Of a stretch of 8,423 nucleotides of DNA, positions 1 through 5,042 are shown piece after piece (position 1 is the first letter of the stretch; the number at the start of each line of letters is the position of its first letter). The DNA comes from an uncultured bacterium. GTDB lineage: Bacteria > Actinomycetota > Actinomycetes > S36-B12. Both the position numbers and the translations under genes were made by a program. Below the pieces are notes generated by a model that worked only from the letters and a program-made list of their open reading frames with translations, was not told where the DNA came from and did no database searches. The DNA lies in NCBI GenBank assembly GCA_903954205.1, contig CAJBMR010000530.1, positions 1 to 8,423 of the forward strand, read 5' to 3'.

Positions 1-123
1 CAGGCGGGTCGCATCGGCGACGGCCTTGAGCAGTGAGGCGAGCTCCTCGGCTGCTTCGCGGTCGATGGGTGCCCCCAGGCCAGTGGGGCAGCAGGAGGGC
101 CCACGCCGGGTAGTGACGTTCAC
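1..123 (-). CDS. arsR: ArsR-family arsenite-responsive repressor (N-terminal part, cut by left edge)
   Basis: I translated this from the minus strand. It begins with GTG at 123-121, preceded by a strong Shine-Dalgarno AGGAGG at 133-128 with a short 4-nt spacer. Forty-one codons are visible and the frame stays open to base 1. The last visible stretch, LASLLKAVADATRL (28-41), is the typical entry into the ArsR/SmtB winged-helix fold. The N-terminus carries adjacent cysteines Cys11-Cys12 (sequence GPSCCPTG). In the actinobacterial ArsR of Corynebacterium glutamicum an N-terminal Cys pair plus a third Cys near residue 55 binds As(III); the third residue would lie outside this window. The gene is divergent from a MIP channel and arsC, the usual place for the repressor of an ars cluster, and probably represses both directions from the shared operator. 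A cadmium/lead sensor of the same family is the main alternative, but the neighbours favour arsenic. Confidence 0.85.
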   Translation of the reverse strand, partial: MNVTTRRGPSCCPTGLGAPIDREAAEELASLLKAVADATRL

Positions 124-143
124 GCGACCTCCTGGGTGAAGCC

Positions 144-172
144 TTGGCAAATCATATTGACATATGTCTATT
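144..172. promoter_or_regulatory. Divergent ars promoters with ArsR-type operator
   Basis: The 68 bp between arsR and the channel gene is distinctly AT-rich. It contains the perfect 10-bp palindrome GACATATGTC at 159-168, with further matching pairs outside it (157/170, 156/171, 154/173), a plausible ArsR dimer site. Rightward, TTGGCA (144-149) and TCTATT (167-172) are spaced by 17 bp and would start transcription about 12 nt before the ATG at 192. Leftward, TATGAT (151-156, read on the minus strand) is a good -10 for arsR; its -35 is weak. A repressor on the palindrome would cover parts of both promoters. Promoter boxes are inferred by eye. Confidence 0.6.
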
Positions 173-191
173 TAGTTGCCAGGTTGCAGTC

Positions 192-932
192 ATGGGGTTC
201 CCGCTGTCAAGGCGCCTTGCCGCCGAGTTCCTCGGCACGGCTCTCCTGGTGGCCGCGGTCGTCGGCTCGGGCGTCATGGGCACCCTTCTCTCGGACGATC
301 TCGGCGTTGTCCTTCTCATCAATGCAGTGTCCACGGTGGCCGCGCTGGGTGTCCTCATCTGGATGCTGGGCCCGATCTCAGGTGCGCACTTCAATCCTTG
401 CGTGACCGGGGTGGAGATGGCGCGACGGGAGATCCGCGTAGGGGAGGGGTTGCTCTACATCGTGGCGCAGATTGCAGGCGCCGTAGCGGGGGTCGCACTT
501 GCCAATCTCATGTTCGCGCTCCCCGCGTGGCACACCTCGACCAACGTGCGGGAGGGGGGACCGATCTGGCTGGGTGAGATCGTGGCGACGGCGGGCCTGC
601 TGCTGCTCATCGGGGCGCTTACGCGCACGGGCAATGGCCGCCTCGGAGCGATCCTGGTCCCGGCCTGGATCGGGTCGGCGTACTTCTTCACCTCGTCGAC
701 TTCGTTCGCCAACCCGGCCGTGACCATCGGCCGTAGCCTTACCGACACCTTCGCGGGTATCTCACCGGCCTCAGTCCCCTATTTCATCGCCTTTCAAATC
801 GTGGGAGCGGCGGTGGGGGCCGCGCTGACCGAGGTGCTCTATCCCCGGCGTGGTGTCACTCCCGAGCCACTCGACCTGCCCTATCCCGTCCATGGAGATG
901 GCCCGACCCCTCCCGAAAGGAAGTCGTCATGA
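192..932 (+). CDS. aqpS: MIP-family channel of the AqpS type (arsenite/metalloid channel)
   Basis: A 246-residue membrane protein of the aquaporin/aquaglyceroporin family with about six hydrophobic helices and the two pore half-helices. The first pore motif is NPC (68-70, in SGAHFNPCVTG), not NPA. The second is NPA (174-176, in SFANPAVTIGRSL). The residue after the second NPA, normally the selectivity-filter Arg, is Val177; an Arg occurs only at 181. This NPAVTI form with position-177 Val resembles AqpS of Sinorhizobium meliloti, where an arsR-aqpS-arsC operon lets arsenite made by ArsC leave down its gradient. The ATG at 192 is preferred over an in-frame TTG at 144, because the latter would place the operator and promoter inside the gene; the Shine-Dalgarno is weak and the leader short. 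The stop overlaps the arsC start (ATGA), so the two are coupled. The substrate is inferred from context; a glycerol or solute channel cannot be excluded. Confidence 0.85.
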   Translation: MGFPLSRRLAAEFLGTALLVAAVVGSGVMGTLLSDDLGVVLLINAVSTVAALGVLIWMLGPISGAHFNPCVTGVEMARREIRVGEGLLYIVAQIAGAVAGVALANLMFALPAWHTSTNVREGGPIWLGEIVATAGLLLLIGALTRTGNGRLGAILVPAWIGSAYFFTSSTSFANPAVTIGRSLTDTFAGISPASVPYFIAFQIVGAAVGAALTEVLYPRRGVTPEPLDLPYPVHGDGPTPPERKSS

Positions 933-1351
933 GCGACAGGCCCACGGTGCTCTTCGTCTGCGTCCACAACGCGGGACGCTCCCAGATGGCCGCCGGCTTC
1001 CTCCGCACTCTCGGCGGTGATCAGGTGCAGGTGCTCTCGGCGGGGTCGGCTCCCGGGCAGACGGTCAATCCCGTCGCTGTGGAAGCGATGACCGAGGAGG
1101 GCATCGATATCTCCGGCGCGATTCCCGCATTGCTCACTACCGATGCCGTGCGCGAGTCCGATGTGGTGATCACCATGGGCTGCGGCGATGCCTGCCCGGT
1201 CTTTCCCGGGAAGCGCTACGAGGACTGGGTGCTGGAGGATCCTGCGGGGCAGGGGATCGAAGCCGTACGTCGCATTCGCGATCAGATCCGCGATCGGATC
1301 GTCACACTCCTTGGGGAACTGGGGATCGAGCCGCGATCGTCGCGGCGCTGA
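929..1351 (+). CDS. arsC: Arsenate reductase, low-molecular-weight phosphatase fold (ArsC)
   Basis: A 140-residue cytoplasmic enzyme, the normal family length. It reduces arsenate to arsenite. The N-terminal P-loop CX5R(S) is seen as Cys11-VHNAG-Arg17-Ser18, and the catalytic Asp lies in the DWVLEDP segment (Asp104). Two more cysteines occur in GCGDAC (Cys85, Cys89). Thioredoxin-linked ArsC of the S. aureus type uses a triad with wider spacing (10/82/89). The C-terminal pattern here, TMGCGDACPVFPGKRYEDW followed by DPAGQ, looks more like actinobacterial mycothiol-dependent arsenate transferases, but the reductant is not decidable by eye. Start: ATG at 929, preceded by AAGGAAG, overlapping the channel gene stop. 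Its last 50 bp overlap, tail to tail, the end of the minus-strand HD gene. No efflux pump follows, so arsenite export most likely depends on the upstream channel. Confidence 0.93.
   Translation: MSDRPTVLFVCVHNAGRSQMAAGFLRTLGGDQVQVLSAGSAPGQTVNPVAVEAMTEEGIDISGAIPALLTTDAVRESDVVITMGCGDACPVFPGKRYEDWVLEDPAGQGIEAVRRIRDQIRDRIVTLLGELGIEPRSSRR
1285..1300. other. Short inverted repeat just past the HD2 stop, inside arsC
   Basis: GATCCG (1285-1290) and CGGATC (1295-1300) are perfect 6-bp arms around a 4-nt CGAT loop. On the minus strand the hairpin begins one base after the TGA of the degenerate HD gene (1304-1302). No T-run follows, so it is at best a weak terminator or pause site, and it also encodes arsC residues. 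It may simply reflect repeated GATC words in coding sequence. Confidence 0.25.
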
Positions 1352-1913
1352 CGCGATCCACCGCACGTCGCAGACGTCGTTCACGCTCAGCTCGGTCCCG
1401 AGCGGTGATGCGCAGGGTCGCCGGCAGTTGTTTGGCAGCGAGCCGCAGGCACGTCTCCGGGTCCGGATCAATGTCGTCAGGCAGGGACAGGGTGATCGCG
1501 TAGTCGAGGATGTCGCTCGGCCACCCCTGGATGCGCTCGAAGAGCGCGAGCCTCTCGACGGCGTCGAAGGCTGGAGCGATGAGTCGCGCCTGACCCTGGT
1601 GGGCCACGAGGTTGATGACCGGTGTCGGCCAGCCCTCGGCGAGGAGGTAGACCGCACCGTCCACCGGCGTGAAACCGGTTGTGCGGATCGACGGGGATTC
1701 GCCGATCGCGTGGAGCCACGCCGACGACACCATCACGTCACCTCGGGGGCGTCCTAGCAGCGCGACGGCAGTAGCCGCCTGCTGGGCGGCGCGTTGGCTT
1801 CGGGCCAAGGCTTGCGGCGCTTCTGAGCCCAGGAGAGCCTGGGCGCAGTCACGGGAGTAGCGCAACAACTGACTGTCCACGCCCAAATGCCACACTCCGC
1901 AGGTGGATCCCAC
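1302..1913 (-). CDS. Degenerate HD-domain protein (paralog of the gene at 1971-2528)
   Basis: A protein of up to 203 residues, clearly homologous to its upstream neighbour: compare WLHAIGESPSIRTTGFTPVDG (68 region) with WLHDIGYAPRLRRTGFHPLDG. HD phosphohydrolases need a first His, an HD pair, later His and a final Asp to hold metal. Here the HD pair is His68-Ala69, the first His position is Arg38, the later HH is His105-Gln106, and the final AD region reads LDYAITL. Metal-dependent catalysis therefore looks lost, leaving perhaps a regulatory or scaffold role, yet the frame is open throughout, so it is not an obvious pseudogene. The GTG at 1913 is the longest start but lies within a perfect hairpin and has no good ribosome site; TTG at 1886, with GGAG 8 nt upstream, and GTG at 1880 are alternatives that align better with the paralog. 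It follows the intact paralog at a short distance, so the two probably form one transcript. Its end overlaps arsC antisense by 50 bp. Substrate unknown. Confidence 0.75.
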   Translation of the reverse strand: MGSTCGVWHLGVDSQLLRYSRDCAQALLGSEAPQALARSQRAAQQAATAVALLGRPRGDVMVSSAWLHAIGESPSIRTTGFTPVDGAVYLLAEGWPTPVINLVAHQGQARLIAPAFDAVERLALFERIQGWPSDILDYAITLSLPDDIDPDPETCLRLAAKQLPATLRITARDRAERERRLRRAVDRVSAATIAARSPVPQGV

Positions 1914-1926
1914 TTGCCGGTGGGAT
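1907..1926. other. Perfect inverted repeat overlapping the HD2 start codon
   Basis: ATCCCAC (1907-1913) and GTGGGAT (1920-1926) form a 7-bp stem with a 6-nt loop. On the minus-strand transcript the GTG start candidate (1913-1911) is the first triplet of the 3' arm, so the stem would hide it. This suggests translational control, a protein-binding site, or simply that translation starts at a later codon. Confidence 0.4.
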
Positions 1927-1953
1927 GAACTTTGTATGAAGGAGTGCTTTCGC

Positions 1954-1974
1954 CTAGACCAGCCACTCGTCTAG
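1954..1974. other. Inverted repeat CTAGAC/GTCTAG across the HD1 stop
   Basis: CTAGAC (1954-1959) and GTCTAG (1969-1974) are perfect 6-bp arms with a 9-nt spacer. The TAG stop of the intact HD gene lies in the arm at 1971-1974. With the neighbouring hairpin at 1907-1926 it fills most of the 57-bp gap between the two HD genes. There is no T-tract, so it may be an mRNA processing or pausing structure or an operator rather than a terminator. Confidence 0.35.
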
Positions 1975-2528
1975 ATCAGTGACTCGATGCGGGCGTGCGC
2001 CGCACGCAACCCGGCATAGCGAGCCTCTCGGACATCATCGGGTACGAGTCCGACCTCCTCGTCGGCGAGACGCATTGCTTCCAGTCGCGCCTGGGCCGTG
2101 GGCACGGGGTTGCCTGCGCCAGCGGATAGGTCTGCACTCACCAGGATGTCGGCATCGATGCCCGTGACGACCTCGATGACCCCGAGGTGATGGCCTACGC
2201 CGTAGAAGGGTGCCTCCAGGGCGGCCAGGCAGTGGTGGGCGACGAGGCGCACGATCCGCTCAGGCCATTCTTCTGCCATAAGGAAGAGTGCGCCATCCAG
2301 GGGGTGGAAGCCGGTCCGCCTCAACCGGGGGGCGTAACCGATGTCGTGGAGCCATGCGGCCGCCACGACATCTGTGGCCCGAGTCCCGGGGATTCGCTGG
2401 GAGAGCTCAGCGGCCCGCCTTGCTGTGCGGGAGCTGTGTTCGTGCAGCACCGGGTCACCGCTCAGGATCTCAGCCATGAGTGCGCGCGCGCGGCTGACGA
2501 CGGGAGCTTCGACGGGAGGCACCCGCAT
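1971..2528 (-). CDS. HD-domain protein, putative metal-dependent phosphohydrolase
   Basis: A soluble protein of 185 residues from the ATG at 2528, or 211 from a GTG at 2606. In the longer numbering the HD signature is complete: His57 (EHSSRTA), His87-Asp88 (WLHDIGYAP), His124-His125 (LVAHH) and Asp159 (SADLSAG). Such proteins bind divalent metal and hydrolyse phosphoester bonds in nucleotides or signalling molecules; the exact substrate cannot be read from sequence. I prefer the ATG because the extra 26 N-terminal residues look unlike the family and fall in an AT-richer stretch holding repeats and a GTTCACC motif; neither start has a strong ribosome site. The gene is divergent from the pst operon and shares its upstream region, so joint control by phosphate is possible but unproven. 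A degenerate paralog follows in the same direction. There are no membrane segments or signal peptide. Confidence 0.82.
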   Translation of the reverse strand: MRVPPVEAPVVSRARALMAEILSGDPVLHEHSSRTARRAAELSQRIPGTRATDVVAAAWLHDIGYAPRLRRTGFHPLDGALFLMAEEWPERIVRLVAHHCLAALEAPFYGVGHHLGVIEVVTGIDADILVSADLSAGAGNPVPTAQARLEAMRLADEEVGLVPDDVREARYAGLRAAHARIESLI

Positions 2529-2575
2529 AGTGTGATCCGTCACGAAGTTGAATGCACGCCATACGGACGTTGCCG

Positions 2576-2619
2576 TGACGTCATTCACATGACGCCATTC
2601 GTTCACCTTTGGGTAAGAT
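2576..2619. promoter_or_regulatory. Divergent control region of pst operon and HD genes (repeats, GTTCACC, possible -10)
   Basis: The imperfect direct repeat TGACGTCATTC (2576-2586) and TGACGCCATTC (2590-2600) has a 14-bp period with 10 of 11 identities; the first copy includes the palindrome TGACGTCA. GTTCACC follows at 2601-2607. TAAGAT at 2614-2619, in an AT-rich patch, could be a -10 for pstC with a poor -35, as is common in activator-dependent promoters. The arrangement suggests a regulator site upstream of pst. The spacing between GTTCACC-like words is not a clean 11 bp, so assignment to PhoP is tentative. Confidence 0.4.
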
Positions 2620-2668
2620 TTTCTTCTGCCGCCAGCGGGATTCGGAGCCCGCAGGGGCGGTTGCTGCC

Positions 2669-2701
2669 GTTCACCTACTCGTCAAGTGCAGTTCCGTCTC
2701 C
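2669..2701 (+). promoter_or_regulatory. Possible PHO box (11-bp repeats) upstream of pstC
   Basis: Three consecutive 11-mers starting at 2669, 2680 and 2691 begin GTTCACC, CGTCAAG and GTTCCGT. They keep a T-C core in 11-bp phase, like the GTTCACC-plus-4 direct repeats bound by actinobacterial PhoP/RegX3 regulators. The 9-mer CGTTCACCT at 2668-2676 also occurs at 2600-2608. The site lies 40-72 bp before the chosen pstC start. The second and third units are weak, so this is a candidate only. Confidence 0.4.
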
Positions 2702-2740
2702 TGTCGTGGGGGCGTCAGCAAGGGTGGAAAGAGTCACGGC

Positions 2741-3763
2741 GTGGCCACGACCTTCCTCCCGCCGCGTCACGAAGATGACGCAGCCTCGGTCGAGCCGCGG
2801 CAACTCACGACCACGCGCAGCCAGAGCGATCGCCTTTTCCGGGGTGGTGTGAGCGCCAGCGGCGCGCTCGTGCTGCTCATCATGGCCCTCGTCGGGATCT
2901 TCCTCACCATCCGCGCCCTTCAGGCGCTCAGCCAGGCGGGGTTCTCCTTCATCACCACTCAGGCCTGGGAGCCCGACGGTGGCAACTTCGGCATCGCCGC
3001 AGTCCTGAGCGGCACCGTCCTCATCGCTCTCACAGCGATCTTCTTCGCTGTGCCGCTATCCACGGGAGTCGCGCTTTACATCTCCGAGTACAGCCCGCGC
3101 AAGATTAGGCAGACGCTGATCAGCCTCGTCGATCTCATGGCAGCTGTGCCCAGTGTGGTCTTCGGACTCTGGGGGTTCTTCTTCCTCCAGGGTCAGATCA
3201 TTGGATTGGCCCGATGGATTTCGACCTACTTCGGCTGGATCCCCTTCTTCGCCGTAGATGGCAGTGACCCCGATGATCCGCTGTCGACGGCAACCGTCTT
3301 CACCTCATCGACGTTCATCGCCGGCATCGTCGTGGCACTGATGGTGGCCCCCATCACGACCTCGGTCATGCGCGAGGTCTTCTCGCAGGCACCCGTCGGC
3401 GAGCGTGAGGGCGCCTACGCTCTCGGTGCGACCAAGTGGGGCATGATCCGCTCGGTCGTGCTGCCCTTCGGCAGGGGCGGCATGATCGGCGGCACGATGC
3501 TGGGCCTGGGTCGAGCACTCGGCGAGACCATCGCGGTCTTCATGATCATCTCCCCGGTCTTCGTCTTCCAGCCACACATCCTGCAGAACGGCACCAACTC
3601 CGTCTCTGCGCTCATCGCCCTGCGCTACGGCGAGGCCACGCCGTTCGGCACCTCGGCACTCATGGCTGCGGGCCTCGCACTCTTCATCATCACCCTCGTC
3701 GTCAACTTCATCGCCTCCTCCATCGTGTCGAGATCGCGATCCGGCGCAGCGACGGACGGCTGA
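2741..3763 (+). CDS. pstC: Phosphate ABC transporter permease PstC
   Basis: Inner-membrane permease of the high-affinity phosphate importer, working as a heterodimer with PstA and powered by PstB. From the GTG at 2741 it has 340 residues, normal for PstC. That start has GGAAAGAG at 2726-2733 with a 7-nt spacer. The frame extends upstream to 2609, but those 44 residues are not PstC-like and overlie the regulatory repeats. A polar N-terminus (1-38) is followed by the first helix (GALVLLIMALVGIFL) and a periplasmic loop (FSFITTQAWEP). Further helices lead to the EAA coupling loop that contacts the ATPase, EREGAYALGATKW from residue 221, and GLGRALGETIAV, a strong PstC signature. The loop near 165-185 (WIPFFAVDGSDPDDP) is typical of actinobacterial PstC. 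It is first in pstC-pstA-pstS, with one base between its stop and the pstA ATG. Confidence 0.95.
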   Translation: MATTFLPPRHEDDAASVEPRQLTTTRSQSDRLFRGGVSASGALVLLIMALVGIFLTIRALQALSQAGFSFITTQAWEPDGGNFGIAAVLSGTVLIALTAIFFAVPLSTGVALYISEYSPRKIRQTLISLVDLMAAVPSVVFGLWGFFFLQGQIIGLARWISTYFGWIPFFAVDGSDPDDPLSTATVFTSSTFIAGIVVALMVAPITTSVMREVFSQAPVGEREGAYALGATKWGMIRSVVLPFGRGGMIGGTMLGLGRALGETIAVFMIISPVFVFQPHILQNGTNSVSALIALRYGEATPFGTSALMAAGLALFIITLVVNFIASSIVSRSRSGAATDG

Positions 3764-3764
3764 C

Positions 3765-5042
3765 ATGACCGCATCCATCGACGATCTCGACAAGCTTGCC
3801 TCGGTCACGCCCGATCGGCGCACCACGCTGCCCCAGCGCACCCCGACCCCGCCCGATCTCAAGCCGCGGCGCATCGGTGGTTTCCGTCGCTCGGACGTGC
3901 TCTCGCTCGTGGGCGCGGCCATCGCCGGTCTCGGCTTCGCTGCCCTGCTCTTCACCCTCCTGCCCTTCAGTGGATGGCTCGGCTTCCTCGTCGTCGCCTA
4001 CCTGGGCTTCGTGGCGCTCTACGCCGTCCTCGTGTCCTTGGACGAGGACTTCTCGGCCGTCAAGGACCGCCTCGCCGCCGTGATGATCCAAAGCCTGGCA
4101 TTCACCCTTCTGATGGCACTGGTCTTCGTCGTCACGTTCACGGTGATCCGTGGCTGGGAAGCGCTCACCAACATCAACTTCTTCACCCAGGACATGCAGA
4201 ACGCTGGTCCACTCGATCCGCTGACCTCTGGCGGCATCCTTCACGCCATTGCAGGAACGCTCATCATGATCACGATCGCCCTGTCGATCGTGATCCCCCT
4301 CGGGGTCGCCTGTGCCGTCTACATGAACGAGATGCCGGGACCCTTCGCACGCTTCGTGCGGACCATCTCGGAGGCGATGACGGCCCTTCCCTCCATCGTT
4401 GCCGGCCTGTTCATCTACGCGTCACTGATTCTCATCCTCGGGTTCGACAAGTCCGGATTGGCTGCCGCCATGGCGATCAGCGTGATGATGCTCCCCATCA
4501 TCATCCGCGCATCCGACGTCGTCCTGCGGCTCGTGCCGGGCAACCTCAAGGAAGCCGCCTACGCCCTCGGGGCCGGACAGTGGCGCACGGTGTGGCACGT
4601 CACGCTGCCCACGGCGCGATCGGGCCTGATGACCGCGATCATCCTTGGCACGGCTCGAGGCATCGGTGAGACCTCGCCGGTACTGCTGACCGCGGGGTTC
4701 ACCGCTGCGCTCAACCTGAATCCGACCACGGGTCCGATGGTCTCGCTGCCGCTGGCGACCTTCGAGTTCGTGAAGTCCCCTGAGCCGACGATGATCGCCC
4801 GCGGCTTCGGCACCGCTGCCGTCCTGATGTTCGTCGTCCTCATCCTCTTCATCATCGCGCGCATCATCGGTGGGCGCGGGCCGGGCAACCTGTCGAAGTC
4901 CCAGCAGAAGCGTCGAGCGAAGCGTTCACGTGAGGATTCCCAAAGGTTCACCAAGAGGGAGTCGTCTCGAGTCGCATCACAGGAGGCTCTCGCGACACCG
5001 TCGTCTAGCCCCCGATCCCTCGACTTCGGAGACTCCTCATGA
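3765..5042 (+). CDS. pstA: Phosphate ABC transporter permease PstA, extended at both ends
   Basis: Partner permease of PstC. At 425 residues it is much longer than the roughly 280-300 residues of E. coli-type PstA. A polar, proline-rich N-terminus (1-42) is followed by two extra hydrophobic helices (about 45-90, VLSLVGAAIAGLGFAALLF and GFLVVAYLGFVALYAVLV), as in many actinobacterial PstA proteins. The conserved core follows: the EAA loop EAAYALGAGQW from residue 263, then TARGIGETSPVLLTAG and PLATFEFV. After the last helix (ending near 368) comes a 57-residue hydrophilic tail, basic first (QQKRRAKRSRED) then Ser-rich, predicted cytoplasmic and not required in the family core. Start: ATG at 3765, one base after the pstC stop. 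The stop overlaps the pstS start (ATGA), indicating translational coupling. Function as PstA is secure; the tail's role is unknown. Confidence 0.95.
   Translation: MTASIDDLDKLASVTPDRRTTLPQRTPTPPDLKPRRIGGFRRSDVLSLVGAAIAGLGFAALLFTLLPFSGWLGFLVVAYLGFVALYAVLVSLDEDFSAVKDRLAAVMIQSLAFTLLMALVFVVTFTVIRGWEALTNINFFTQDMQNAGPLDPLTSGGILHAIAGTLIMITIALSIVIPLGVACAVYMNEMPGPFARFVRTISEAMTALPSIVAGLFIYASLILILGFDKSGLAAAMAISVMMLPIIIRASDVVLRLVPGNLKEAAYALGAGQWRTVWHVTLPTARSGLMTAIILGTARGIGETSPVLLTAGFTAALNLNPTTGPMVSLPLATFEFVKSPEPTMIARGFGTAAVLMFVVLILFIIARIIGGRGPGNLSKSQQKRRAKRSREDSQRFTKRESSRVASQEALATPSSSPRSLDFGDSS

Noticed and set aside
144..191. In-frame TTG start extending the MIP channel by 16 residues
   Set aside because: It would put the palindrome and the rightward promoter inside the gene, and the extra residues do not look like a MIP N-terminus; ATG at 192 is preferred.
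881..1657. 258-codon minus-strand frame opposite arsC
   Set aside because: Antisense shadow of arsC and of the degenerate HD gene in another frame; no recognisable domain.
1954..1974. Terminator between the two HD genes
   Set aside because: The stem is only 6 bp, has a 9-nt loop and no T-run, so a rho-independent terminator is not supported.
2609..2740. In-frame upstream extension of PstC by 44 residues
   Set aside because: The residues are not PstC-like and cover the GTTCACC repeats; GTG at 2741 has a good ribosome site and gives the family length.
2187..2852. 221-codon plus-strand open frame
   Set aside because: Mostly antisense to the intact HD gene and running through the promoter region; composition is that of a shadow frame in GC-rich DNA.
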